Shown here piece by piece: positions 44,718-57,029 of a stretch of DNA of 64,000 nt (positions are counted from its first letter, which is position 1; every line of letters begins with the position of its first letter). The notes beneath the pieces are model-generated. The model worked only from the letters and a program-made list of their open reading frames with translations. It made no database searches and had not been told where the DNA came from. Both the position numbers and the translations under genes were made by a program. Source of the DNA: Lates calcarifer (Eukaryota; Chordata; Actinopteri; Centropomidae); NCBI RefSeq assembly GCF_001640805.2, contig NC_066848.1, positions 24,205,512-24,269,511 on the forward strand, written 5' to 3'.

Positions 44718-46254
44718 AGAAACTCAGCCCTCCACCACTCAGGGACCCTCTCATGAGCAGACACTTGATGATCTACAGTAGAAAGGCCAGCAAACTAACC
44801 TTTGCAGCACTATCCTTAGTGCAGTCTTCCCAGGACTTGCTTGTCCTAGAAGACTGTTTATTTATTTTTGGCTGGTTTTGTCCCTGAGTTCTTGACTCCT
44901 TGTACTATATCAAGCTCCTTTTTCCCTTTTTATGTCCACTGATGGCTTACTGCTGAATTTCAGTTGCATTCAGGGTCAAATGCAAATTAAGATGCCCTTA
45001 AATTAAATATCCACTCCTTTTTCCAGCACCAACAATGCTTAACAAAAAAAGCTGAAAATGTTTCAACTCAATTTTACATTTTCTCAAGGCTTATGAAATC
45101 TTATTATTTACATACACAGTACATAGATGAGAGGACAGACAGGATGCTTGGAGTAAAGTAAAAGGGCAGACTGGCGGAGCTAGCCAACAACAGCTAAAAT
45201 CAATATAGACTAAACAAATAATATTTGTCTCTTTAGCTACTTAATGCTCCATTAGCTAGCTAGCTATTAGCTATTTGATTGTGTGCTGGTGCTAGGCAGG
45301 TGGTGTACAGAGGGTTCATCTGAGCTTTTTGGCTGTAAAACAACTGAGAGTAGGGAGATTACAACAGTGATGTTGTGGGCTATAAAACCAAATAATTGAT
45401 CTGAAAGATGCTAAAACGCTGGAGCTGAGAGGGAAAAACCGAGTTTGTCATGACATGCAATGCCTTTCACATTACACATTGTCATTTGATCTGTGCACTG
45501 GTGCAGCTTTAATTAACCCAAATGTGAGGATGCACATCAGAGTCTGAGAATGCAGCAAGTAAAAAAAAAATCTACTAGAAGGTATGGGTGAATTGTTCAT
45601 ACAACCTACATTAACTGCCTACCACAAACTGATAAACAAGCACATGGAGAGTTTCTTTTATAGAGCAGTTGCTGGTTTCATACTGTAGTCATTTAAAGAT
45701 TTTCCTTCATCTCAACAGATGGCTTAAGGTTCATGTGCCTAAGTGTCTAATTATACTCCAAAGTGTTGATGGATATTCTGAAAACAGCAAAGAAAAAAAG
45801 GACTTGCTTGCCCAAAACATCATACCTATTTTCTTTTTTCAAGAGTCACCACAAATTATGAAAGAAATGATAGTGATTGGATACGACTCTGTCATTATGC
45901 TGAGACATTTAATATCTACTGTATCTGGCACAAGCTAGATATTTCCAGTGTCAGAAACCAAAAGGCTTCTCCCATGAGGCGATGATGGCTCCAATGAGTA
46001 AAACATTCCATAACACTGTCATTAGTGTTATTTAAAGCTTTAGGCAAAGAGAGTAAATTAGGGCTTTTTCCTTACAAATTACACTGCTTCTTAACAAAGT
46101 CTTCACTGTCATTTAAGGCTGAAGTTGGCAACAGTGATCTATGGGTTGTTGATCTAAAACAACAATGAATCTTTAATATGTTTGTTTCCTGACTACAAGA
46201 AGTTTGAGTCAAAGTGAAAATTTCTTTGCATATTTTTGTAATGCTTTGTTTTTA
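44718..46254. other. AT-rich non-coding stretch, nothing recognised
   Basis: Short repeated TAGC units near 45252-45272. The 89-codon frame at 45669-45938 has no domain. No repeat family recognised. Confidence 0.45.
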
Positions 46255-46905
46255 TCCAGGCTAGCACCATAGCTCCAGGGATGGGGGGTCAGTCCACCAC
46301 TTGGTCCAGACTGAAGTATCACAACAACTAATGGGTGGACTGCCCTAAAATTTTGTACAGACATTCGACGTTCACAGATACAGACGATGTATTTTAGTGA
46401 CTTCAGTGATTTCTTAACTTTAACTCCAGTGACATGAGCAGTTTGACACTTTTGGCTTTTAGTGAAATATCTCAATATTTAGTAAAGGGATTAGCACAAA
46501 ATTTTGTACAAGCTCACATGATCATCAGATGATGTCTCCTAATGACTTTGATCTCTTGACTTTTCCTCCTGCACCACCTTTCATTTATGGTTTGGAAGTA
46601 AAATTCCAACAACTATTGGATGGATTGCCATGAAATTTGGTGCACACATTCATGCCCCCTTCGGGGTGAATTGTAATTACTTTGGTGGTTCCCTAACCCT
46701 TCATCTAACTCTGTCCTCAGGTCAAAATTAAATTTTATCCAATACTTTTATCCAATACAACTAAGGACAATCCTGCTTAGCATAAGCATGGGAAGATTTT
46801 CATTGTGAGCATGTAAGCATGCAGATGTTAGTTCATATCTCAAAGGTATGCCAAAGTACAGCCTCCTGAAGCTGTAATGTGGCTGAAGACTTGTTTAGTC
46901 AGGTT
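46255..46905 (+). repeat. Percomorph interspersed repeat with three tandem internal units
   Basis: It opens with CCAGGCTAGCACCATAGCTC. Three diverged units of about 140 bases begin near 46322, 46465 and 46605. Each has an (A)AAATTTTGTACA- or GAAATTTGGTGCACA-type phrase followed by a CATTCATG/GATGATG segment and a 'TGACTTT'-type segment. The third reads GGATGGATTGCCATGAAATT. The right part reads CATTGTGAGCATGTAAGCAT GCAGATGTTAG and AAGTACAGCCTCCTGAAGCT. From memory this whole order is a very common percomorph repeat. No coding capacity. Confidence 0.8.
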
Positions 46906-47639
46906 TTCTCAGCAGTGCAACTATAAACATAAGATGAACAGTCAATATCAAATGCTAGCAAGTGGGTGCAGCACCTTGTTTAAGCACATGCTTCTATGCA
47001 AATCAGATTGAAATAAAGTTCAGCAAAAGGTTTAGTTCAATATATCGAAAACATATTGCTGGATATTAAGGGAAGGACTTTTGTAAAATGACAGAACCTA
47101 TACAAACTATACATACTGTATAAGCACAGTGGTAATGGATGCTTTCTTTGGATACAGTGGCCAGGACAACTGTGTCAAGCCTACCAGGTTATTTCTTGTT
47201 TCTTTTTTTTTTTCAAACAAAGCCAAAATATATGTATGACACATTTCCTAGTAATGACATATGGCGTTTAGAACTCCCAATGTTCAGTTCAGTTCCACCC
47301 AGTCCCGGATGTGGACTGAATGGCATTGATTACAGTGAACCACTGTTATATCAACCAGTGACACTGTACATGGCCATTTATTAATACAAAAATGTCACAT
47401 ATTATTACTTAAATTCACAAAAAGTCCTAGAGAACCCTCAGGCTCTAAAGAGCGCCAATTTACCATCACATCTGTTTTAATGAGCTCTCCTTGGCTTGCT
47501 ATGCTCCTACAACACCCACTGTGGCTTTGCTTACATTCTACAAGCACTTGTGGCATTATAAAACAGCATTTCCACCTCTCACTAAGTATTCTTTTCCACA
47601 GTAAGAAGTTTTCTGGGCCCTTAGATAGAAACCTTGACT
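46906..47639. other. AT-rich non-coding stretch, nothing recognised
   Basis: Includes a T-run at about 47203-47213. Short frames only. Confidence 0.45.
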
Positions 47640-47890
47640 GCATTCAAGCTTCTTGAGCCCAGACTCAAACTTTGCTGGCTGAAGGCTAAACCCAAAACCC
47701 ACCGTGAGGTGAAGGAACATGCTCACTCATTTTCTTCTTTTTCAGCCTCTCCTCTGTCAGGTCTTAAGCCAAGACCAATAGCTCCTATTAGTGAGTGTGG
47801 CAGGCCAGCTGACAGGCTAGTCAATATCCATGAGAAGGCCACTTCATTAATGATCCCTACTTGCTCAGAGAGATGGAGGGGCTAGAGACA
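47640..47890. promoter_or_regulatory. Candidate enhancer element
   Basis: Unique sequence: CCCACCGTGAGGTGAAGGAA, then after a pyrimidine run GTCTTAAGCCAAGACCAATA (CCAAT at 47775), CTCCTATTAGTGAGTGTGGC, CAATATCCATGAGAAGGCCA and CTTCATTAATGATCCCTACT (ATTAATGA core at 47846-47853). An acceptor-like site lies at about 47745, and the frame after it is open for 45 codons, so an exon is an alternative. I favour an enhancer because no protein family is recognisable. Confidence 0.33.
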
Positions 47891-49071
47891 GTGGCCTCTG
47901 ACAGGCCACAGAGAAGCACGAAGGGCTTGGACTTTATTTTCAGCAAGACACAACAAAATTGTCAGAGTGCCTGACAGTTAGAGGCATACTCCAGAGAAAA
48001 TGTATTTTAGGGTTATATTAACAGCAGGGAGAGATGAAAATGATGAAAAGAAAATCATATGTAAACCATAATAATGTAACAAAAGTGAGACAGCTTACTA
48101 GATTCAGTGTATGGGATGCATAGCCTGAGGAAACACCGCCATGTCTACAGTAAAAAAAAAAAAAAAAAAAACTACATATACACTGATCAGCTGAATGTTG
48201 ACTGAACTGACAATCTATAATTTCCTTTAAAGACCTGTACGTTTTGATATACATTACTGTGTAAAGCATGCGACTTGGCAGTTGACCCAAGTTGACTCAA
48301 GACTCACGATTTTATCACAGATGCAGAAATAAACCAGTCTTCTAGAGGCACACATTTGTAACCACTGGTCTTTTCATTTTTCCCAGACTGTGAGATTTCT
48401 GTCTTTATTCCAATACAGTGAAGGTACACAAATTCATTTGTTTGTTTTAGAGCTTCAAAAATAGCTGTTTCAAAAATAAGCAAACTTTTCTAGTCTCTGG
48501 TGAGAAACCTTGAGTTACTTTTTTAGAAAAATAAAACAGTTTTGGGTAATCCACAGTCATCACTGTTGACAGCTTTCTGGGGAAGTACTTTCTATCAGTG
48601 TTTACTAACAATCTTTGCCAACAAATGAGAAAATGTGTGCTTGTAATTTGACAAACCAGTTCTTTAAAGATACACTACCTTATGTTGTTATAGCAGCCGT
48701 AAATCACCAAATATCAACCAGACATGAGAATTGGCCCAGTGCCCACGTGGCTGTTCTGGGTTCAAGTGGAGTTCTTAACAGGTCCAATATTTGGTTATGT
48801 GAAATAGTGTGGAGGACCTCCTCAGCCTTCATAAATCACTTTGAAAAATAAAAGTCCTCATAAAGAAACTGATGATAGTTGATACCATCCAAACAGATCT
48901 GAGGATAATTAGACCCAATTCAAAATGGTGGGTGAAAATCACAACAGTTGCTCTTACATATGATGGTACTGATGAGGAAATGACTTGAAGGGGTGTAATT
49001 GGATTTGATAAAACAATGTATGCAAATACAATCTAGCAATAAAATCTCCCCTCATGAAAGTAACAATATAC
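47891..49071. other. AT-rich non-coding stretch
   Basis: A-run of about 19 at 48152-48170. A 20-base TACACTGATCAGC-like stretch at 48178-48196 resembles the end of a fish Mariner-type element but is too short to call. No gene seen. Confidence 0.45.
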
Positions 49072-49261
49072 TGTGTTACAGAGGTGTTGATTTAACTGTC
49101 TGATCATTTTTGAGGCTGCAGTTTGTATTGATGTTGAACTGTATTACATTACACAAAGGGGTGTAGCTAGTCAACACAACGCAGTGCAGCTCAACAGCAC
49201 AACAAGCTGCAGTTGCCAAAATGATCATACAGTTGGATCAAGTCCTCTTTAACACAAAACT
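49072..49261. mobile_element. Palindromic MITE with about 72-base inverted arms
   Basis: The left arm (49072-49143) and right arm (49188-49261, inverted) share, in order, TGTGTTA-AGAGG-TTGAT-AACTGT-TGATCATTTT-CTGCAG-TTGT-TGTTGA-CTG. By eye roughly four of five positions match. A central spacer of about 45 bases (ACACAAAGGGGTGTAGCTAG) separates them. There is no coding capacity. A solo arm is present at 35121-35190. This is the structure of a foldback or long-TIR miniature element. Superfamily not assigned. Confidence 0.75.
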
Positions 49262-49930
49262 GAACTTTATAACCTTTTGTATTAAGCTGCATACGTTTTA
49301 GCTAGGTGTTCCTAATGAATGAAATGAGTTTATGTTGGATTCTTGTCTGCTTGTGAGTCATGTTCACAAGCCATTTTTTTCTATAAGAATCTGTCCAACT
49401 CTACCATCCAAGGCTTCATCCTCCCAGCCAGCAGTGCTGATCCTGTAGAGGATTGTAGGAGAATGACAGGGAATTACAGCGGTTTGGTTGGCTTGTAGGA
49501 TTGCAGCAGTGATATGGTTTCCTAGAAGCTATAATACTGTGTAGTGCACTCACTGGCAGCACCTCCTGTATTGAAAGAAAAACTGATAAACCATTTCAAT
49601 GGATCACAAGTCGTTTAGATAGATGGTTGCTCTTTGCAGGCCTGCGTCAGTGCACATCCTTTTTCTTACACACATACAAACATAACTCAGGTACACACCT
49701 ACCTGCCTTTAGCCCTTGTTTTCCGTCATGTTGCTGTGTTCATCAGCAGGTATGTGTTTTAGGGTGAAATGATGTTTCTGCCCTGGAATACATGGAAGAG
49801 CTATCTGTGTAATAGAATTATCTGGAGAGGCCACTCAAAATTAACATAATATGGACTCAAAATGTAAATTGTCTTTTTGTGAAATGTAATGTGCATGTGA
49901 ATCTGCTCTCTTGCTCCTCTCTGTCTTATT

Positions 49931-49933
<3 letters not shown>
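49262..49933. other. Non-coding stretch, nothing recognised
   Basis: Unique, AT-rich. No gene or repeat family recognised. Confidence 0.45.

Positions 49934-50002
<69 letters not shown>
49934..50002. repeat. Compound (CT)n(CA)n microsatellite
   Basis: About 38 bases of CT followed directly by about 31 bases of CA. It explains the serine/leucine/threonine/histidine frames on the plus strand and the arginine/glutamate frames on the minus strand. Confidence 0.97.
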
Positions 50003-50004
<2 letters not shown>

Positions 50005-51084
50005 TCTCTTCTTTATTTCTGTTCTGGGAACTGATAAAAATCCTCTGTGTTGATGTGGGTGCACACACCTCCACACATTTTGGGTGCAAATACTTGAGAG
50101 GTGTGTGTTCCGCTGACACGTGTGAAGCTAAATGCCAACGTACCATTTAAGAGAGAAAGGGCAGCAGCACATCCAACCTTTGTAGTGTGTCATTCAGCAG
50201 TGTTCACAGCCGTTCACATATAAAAATGAGGTCTCCTCTGTCCCAGGGAGCAGTGGATCTCTTTCCCCCCATCAGGCAAAGAAGGGGAGGGGGTGTTGAC
50301 AACCTCACAAACATCTGTCAGATGGAAAGAGGAGTGACAAACAAGAAAAGGAAAGAATTCTCTTCTTTTTTGTCCTTTCATTATCCTAGAATGTGGCTCT
50401 GCTTGAAATTTGATCATGCTTTTCTTTTTCCTTGTTTCCTGCTTCCTTGCCTCCTCCCTTCTTCTTCCTGTGATGATGAGCACTTTCAGAGTGTTCAACT
50501 ACTGCATTTAGCCATTCAGAGAGTTTGATAAAGCTACAATCTTCCCCCCGCCTTTGAATTACACAGCACAGGGAAAAGGCCACCTCTTTGTCACTAAATG
50601 CCTTTCCCATTCATTCACATGACAGCAAAGTAGTTTGTCTTTTCCCACGGTAAAATGCCAAATTTGAAAGCCCTCTATTCAATTAATGTTTAGAGTTAGG
50701 CTGTGCACCACCTTTAATCCAGGAAGTATTTTACAGTCAAATAAGAGCCTCTGTAATTTGGAGGATTGGAAGGCATTTTGGCATTTTGTGGATTCAGGAA
50801 TATCTCTCCTATCCACAGCAGTGTTTTACCCTCAATGTATAGATTCACATGGAATCTTTTTGAACATTGACAGGGTAGTGTGTGCATCCAGGTTAGCTGT
50901 GCAGCTGTTACCGATATATTCCACATGGAGCTGGAAGAGAATAAAAATAAATACAAGTTGTAATGAAGAAATTCTACTTGTCTTTTTCCCGCAAAAAGGT
51001 AACAGTCATGGTCTGTCAGCTGTAAACTGTATGCAGTTACTGTCTCATAAATACATTTATTATTGCCACAAAAGCGTGGCAATG
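50003..51084. other. Non-coding stretch with long overlapping chance frames
   Basis: The region 50686-51120 is open on the plus strand for 144 codons, and 50714-51082 is open on the minus strand for 122 codons. Neither has a recognisable domain. See findings. No repeat family recognised. Confidence 0.4.
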
Positions 51085-51172
51085 CACAGTGTTTCTGCAG
51101 GTTTCAACAAATTAAATTAAAAGATTTCTTTGAGACCCTTTCAAGGCAATGCTAAGACCTGTTTCATACTGG
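51085..51172 (+). repeat. Teleost interspersed repeat fragment
   Basis: CACAGTGTTTCTGCAGGTTT CAACAAATTAAATTAAAAGA TTTCTTTGAGACCCTTTCAA GGCAATGCTAAGACC. The phrase 'TTTCTGCAGGTTTnAACAAAT...AAGACC' matches, from memory, the end of a dispersed teleost repeat that carries repeated 'TTTAAGACC' units. Short copy. Confidence 0.5.
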
Positions 51173-54100
51173 CAAGTATAAAATATATGAAGCAGAATCA
51201 GAGTCCCAGAATTACTTTCAAAATAAATTAATTTATTGACATTCAACTTGAGCATTAGTGGAGTTATAGGAGTTTATCTTGTTGGACTTTGATGATGCTC
51301 CCAATGTGAGTACAGTATAATAATGACAGGTGTTTACTGGTGGTTTTTTATGGCAGCTTTATGTTTTTCAGACTTCCACTGTGACTCTAATGAAGCTCAT
51401 GGTCACAAGCATAGCTATCACAATAAAATTCTGTACAATTCAGTATATGTTTAATTCAGACAACTGAACCAATAAAAATGGCTTCACTTGCTAATAACCG
51501 ACCAGAAATAATTTAGTGTACATGATGTGACTACAAGGCTGGCAATTATATTTTTGAGTGAGGGGTGACAATTCTGTGTGCTATTACCCTGCAAATATGA
51601 TGTTGATGATTTAATGTCAGCTGGAAACCATCATTACCATTGAAAATTCCATGAAATTTTAAGAGAGCAGATCATTTTTGGACCAAAAATTTGAAAAGTA
51701 AAATAACTTTTGCATTTAAGATTTTGTATAGATGATTTTGGTCAGGGAGAAAACACCTTTTACAGTAGGAAACAGTTAACTATGATTTTGTAGTTATGAT
51801 TTCAGCTGGTGTTAACAGCTTTTATTTCACCTTCAAAGAACAGGAACATCTTCTGTTCCTGTCCTTGAAATCCTTTCATGTTTTGGGGCATTTATGGTTT
51901 TGACCAGACTTGAATTTCTGACCTACCATCTCTGGCTGTGGTATGACTGACCAAGCCAAAGGTCTTTCAAATTTTCTGTCATTTAAAAAACAAACTAAAC
52001 CAAGAAGTCATACTGGTATAATACAGTGCTGATATAAACAGATATGCTTTTGAAATGGTTTTATTGAATAGTGGAATTACTCTGTGCTACCATTGCCTTT
52101 AAATTCACAAAAGCTTTTTAAAGGGAGTTCAGACAGAGCTCTCAAGCCTTGCTACCATCGTAATGAAGGTCAAGGATTGTTTTTTTCCATTGAGGTGAGT
52201 GTGCATATGCTACCCACCCCGATGCAAACATCTACATTTCTATGTATTTTTCTTTCATTATTCAATGAAAGTCTTGCAGTTGCACTCCACACATTATTGC
52301 AGGCTTACTCAAAAACAATGTTTCTGTTCTTCACTGATGAATAGCTGTTTCTGGTGAACTATACAAGCATCTAGCAATGAACTAGAGGTTTTCTGAGCTA
52401 CCATAAAGCAGAGAGAGAAGTTCTAGTCAGAGTACAGCTATATTATCCAGTCAAGATTTGTACAGGTGGCACAATGCAAGACTGAGATGTGGAAAGGATT
52501 CCTCCGCTGCATCTTTCTAAATACCATTCACTAAATGACTGCACTTATTATCTAACAGAATGGAGGCAAGCACCACTCACGTCAACTACAGTGCAATGAG
52601 CTAGTACCTTCAATGGTCTATGCTAGATAATGGTTGAGAGGCTTGAGAGATGTATGTATTTGTTCGCCTAGAAATAAGTATTTCACTGAAATGACACTTT
52701 GCTAAAGGCTTTCCTGCAAATTGAGGGAGCTATAGGGTCTGACACTGAGCTATGCAAGGTAGAATTATGAGTGTCACTCTTGAAAAAGATTCAAAAGCCA
52801 AAATGAATAAGAAAATCTAATGAAAAAAAGCAGAGGAAGAAGAAAATACCATTGAAGCTACATGTTTCAAAGAAAAGGTAATGGAAATTGAAAAAAAGAA
52901 AGCAATCAGAAAGATGGAAAAAGAGAAGAAATTTGTTCATTTACCCTGTTTTAAACATATTAAATGCAAATACAATGACTTTTGAGAGATTAAGTGAAAT
53001 TACCCATCAAGTACCAATAAATGTCGGATCCTCCATACATGGAGACTTTAAGTATAGCCTTTTAAAGACATGGAATATGCAACACTGCTGATTTCATCCA
53101 TTTGTTAAAGTGATGACCTTTTGTCATTCAGACATATAGTACGTATCTGTTACAGCATTACTCAGACATGACAAGACAGTTTCAGAAAAGCGCAACAATG
53201 CTTGAACAAGAATTTTGTTGCAAGTCCTGTTTTCTTTGCACTGAAAACACATGAGCATTTGGCTGTACAACATGCATCCCTGCCAATGGTTTCATGGTAT
53301 TCCAATGATCAGTTTATAGCAGTAAAGTGTTGTTGAACTGAAAGTGTTACTGAAATGTTACAAGGTCTGACTTAGTAACACTAACACCATGACTTCAATG
53401 TAAAAGTGAGTCAGGTGCTCTTCAGCCCAACAGCATATTAATGTATAATCACATTTGCATAATGGGGAGCAGATATTACAAGGGTTTTGTTTCCTACTAA
53501 CTACGTAGTATATTATAAAATGTATATAATAATGTACATGTGTATGCTATATAATATGTATAAAATCAAATGTCTTCTGTTGTTATCCTTGTGTTCTAGC
53601 AATCCCACATGTTTTGTGGCACACATCATAGTTTTCTACACATTTTACATTTAATTGTTGGACTTGAAAAAGAAATTGACTTGTTATGCACTTTACAACA
53701 GCTCTGAAGTAAAATGTCCATAGAAGTCTTTTTAATAAGAGTGCTTATCAACTGTGTTACTGTTGCATAATATCCCACAGCTCTTATAGGTCCGGACTCA
53801 GCACACTGCAGGGCCTCATGGGATTTTATGCTTTTTTGTTTCTCATTTTCCACCAATTATATCCTGGACACAAACTTAGACACAGACAGAAAGACATACA
53901 GAAACACACAAATGCTCATTTGTCTTCATCAGGCCGAAAAAAACTATTAACACCTTCTCCTTTTTGTATTCTTAGGATTTTACTGATTGCACAATTAGTC
54001 AAAGTTCTGAAGAGTAAGTAAACTCCAAGGATTCGTGCACTTATGATTTTCTATCTTTAAATTTACAGAAAGTCATCAACAGATGAGCATTACTTGGCTT

Positions 54101-55789
54101 TCTTAAATCATTTAAAAAGTTAAATTCAACATTAACATTTTAAAGAGTTATAAGGAGACCTTGTCATGTCAGACTGGGCAATCAATGATTCCCTTGGCAT
54201 TAACAGTTAATCAATATCATTGATTGGCCAAGTAGGAAGACTTCAGGACTTCATTCACTTGCATAAATTTCTGGTTTTGACCTGGCAAGAGACTGTCCAT
54301 AGTTGATGAGGTTTTGGCATTACAAGGCCATATCCTATTAATTTTGAAACTAAATAATAAAGGGTAATTAGCCACAGTCTTCAATTTTCTTTTAGCATTT
54401 ATATTTTCAAGAAGCTTAAAGTAAAAATGCTTTAAACAGAACAGTTGAGATTACAGTTACATTCCATAGAAAGGATGAATATCTGAATTTATTATTTATA
54501 TGGCATTACTTAGGTGCATTTCTTTGTGTGGACAAAATCTATGTTCATATTCGGCTCCTGTTGTATGAGAATGTGATGCATGTTGTTGTTGTTATTTTTA
54601 AAGATCTCACAGAAATGCCTTTATAGATGTATGATTCATACAGCCATCTAGCAATTTAATTTGGTCTCATTACTTGGCTCAGCCATGTCATGTGAACCAG
54701 TAGAACTGCATCATATCTTATGCTCAGGCTATGGCTAAGAAGGCTTGTGGGCTTCACAGCTCAGGCCTGAAGGTCTGAAGTCCTCTTGTGATGTGGTGAA
54801 TCAAATTACTATAAAGCAGGGGTACAAACCTGACACTGAACCTAGCACTCTCAGGTTAGGAAATTATGGGGATCATATTTTTTCAAAGCAGATTTAGGGA
54901 CATTTATACCAAATGGTCATTGATATTTGTATTTTTAGGAAGTCAAACTCAATATGTGTATCATGTCTGTGTATTCAGTGAGTTCTGAGTTATGACTACA
55001 AGAAGGAGCACAACATTTGATACAAACTGAATAAATCGGGTGCCTGGGGTTATTAGGTACCTGAACTCCTCATCCACAAGCTATGTGTTGGCCTGACTGG
55101 TATGCTGTAAAATTACCTGCCAAACTACAGTAACTACCTTCCTGCTGTTTGTAGAACTTTGCCCTTTCACCTCATTATTTATCTCTGCATCCACATCCCC
55201 ATGCAGGAGATTTAAAAAAAGGTAAATAAGCTTTTAGGAACAGTGGCAAATTTATCCTCCCTGGAACCTGGGGAAGTTGAAGATGTTAGCTACCAAGTTT
55301 GGTCATGATCACAACATGGTCAAAAGGGAAAATTATATGTTTTGACAGCAGACATTCTGACTTGTCATAGCAGAAGAAACACAGGTGGAACTAATAACCT
55401 TAATAAACCTACTGGAACATTTAGGTTTCCCAGTAAGCCATGTGCATCTGCATGCAGAATACCAAGGGCCCAAAAATGGCACAGCACACCTAAAAGAAAT
55501 GCAGTCATCATTAAATCAATTTAAGGTTTTCTTGTGTGTAGCTGGCTGCTGAAGACTGACCAAAACCAGTGATGTAAAGAACATACTGCTTTATAAAATA
55601 GGTGCTGCTGCTGATGCAGATGCAGTGTAACAATGTGAAAGTTGACCTCTGCACTAACCCACTGTGAAAAGTTAAATGCTTTTGTACAGACAAACTATAA
55701 TGAACACATAAATAGTCATCTCATTCTATCTTGTATTGCTGTTAAACTTAATTAAGCAGATATTTATGTAGTAATATGAAATATGGCCG
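51173..55789. other. Long AT-rich non-coding stretch
   Basis: No gene supported in about 4.6 kb. Frames stay below 90 codons. One structured spot, the nested inverted repeat at 54177-54232, is listed separately. AT-rich repeat-like sequence at 53500-53560. No repeat family recognised with confidence. Confidence 0.5.
54177..54232. promoter_or_regulatory. Nested inverted repeat with PBX/CCAAT-type cores
   Basis: GGCAATCAATGA (54177-54188) is inverted as TCATTGATTGGCC (54217-54229), with CTTGGC (54193-54198) inverted as GCCAAG (54227-54232). The ATCAATGA/TCATTGATTGG cores resemble PBX/MEIS-type sites plus inverted CCAAT boxes. The spacer is 28 bases. Function inferred. Confidence 0.3.
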
Positions 55790-55960
55790 AAAAGGGGTAC
55801 AAGCTTTTCTTTGGCTGGCAGCATGTTGATGGTGTCAGGGATGTTGGCTGTGATCCAGGGGCATCTCAGATCCACAGACGGCCTCCCAGAAGAGGACCAA
55901 TAAATCACAGGCTCTGACCTTTGCTGGCATCAGGGACCTTAGTGCCTCCAAAAGGTAGAG
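55790..55960. promoter_or_regulatory. Candidate non-coding element
   Basis: Unique block with higher GC than surroundings: GGCTGTGATCCAGGGGCATC, GATCCACAGACGGCCTCCCA and CAATAAATCACAGGCTCTGA. Weak support. Confidence 0.2.
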
Positions 55961-56016
55961 ACGAGAGCAAGATTGAGACTTGGAGAAGCTGTGATGAACT
56001 GCAGACAGCTACAGTC

Positions 56017-56059
56017 CACACACACACACACACACACACACATAGAGAGAGAGAGAGAC
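56017..56059. repeat. Compound (CA)n(GA)n microsatellite
   Basis: CA run of about 26 bases followed after T by a GA run of about 16 bases. Confidence 0.95.
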
Positions 56060-57029
56060 AAACACACATACTACCTGGTGTCACTCACCTCCTCTTCTAG
56101 CTATCTGTCTCTTTCTGTGTCGTATGTTAATATCATGGCCATATAGGGAAAACTGCACTGTAGAAAATTAGATTTGGATTCGGTTTGGATATAATAGGTG
56201 GGCTGGTTAACTGATTATATTATATTATAATTGTTTATCACTGGGTAACCTACATTTTTCTCTACCGAGTTCGCTTTTCCACAGCCGTTCATACAGTTCT
56301 CTTTACTGACATGCATCTCAGTGACACAGTTAATTACTTCACATCCACAAACAACATTTAGCACCACAATATAGATTACTATTGTCTCTGATTGTATATA
56401 TATTTTTAAATCAATATTCATTTATTCATAAAACAAGATTCAGCCTCATCTGCCCTACTCCTCACCTGACACAAGTCTTTCACAGAGGCTATAGATATAG
56501 ATGTATGAGAATAAAGGAAAAGTCTGCCTAATTTATGGTCATTTTGTGTTATGTTAGGTTCTGATATAGTCCGTAAACTGGACATGGACATGGAAACATG
56601 GACTGTAAATACAGAGTTTTTGTGGTGGCTGTGCTTGAGTGAGAAAACAGGTGAAAATATGAACCTTGGTACTCGTTTCATTCAAATGGTTTCTCTCTCA
56701 CAAAAATTAAATCTTTATTAAGCTACAATTTAAGTTTTCGTTGTTGTCTTTGTACTCTATTTTATGACTATATATTATTATTTTGTCCTTCCAGGTTTAA
56801 CTTTACAGGGTAGAGGATGGGTATAAGATTGTATTGGTCATATATCTTTTTCCTCGTTTCTACTGGTAATAGTGTTGTTCTGTACGTATAGTATTATATA
56901 GTGCTATTCTGTACACATCTATTGCATGTTGCTCTTTCTGGTGGGTGACAAACAAATGGTTTGGGATTCAAATCCTTTTTGAGAAAGGATTGGTTTTACA
57001 GTATGCCTTTCTATCAAAAGATGATTACT
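56060..57029. other. AT-rich non-coding stretch, nothing recognised
   Basis: No gene or repeat family seen. Confidence 0.5.

Noticed and set aside
47745..47883. Possible exon after TTTTTCAG reading SPLSGLKPRPIAPISECGRP
   Set aside because: The sequence has the motif texture of an enhancer, the frame ends without a donor, and no protein family is recognisable.
48178..48196. Short ACACTGATCAGC-type match to a fish Mariner end
   Set aside because: Only about a dozen matching bases and no partner end.
49841..50146. 101-codon minus-strand and neighbouring frames
   Set aside because: Driven by the (CT)n(CA)n microsatellite giving RERERE and CVCV runs.
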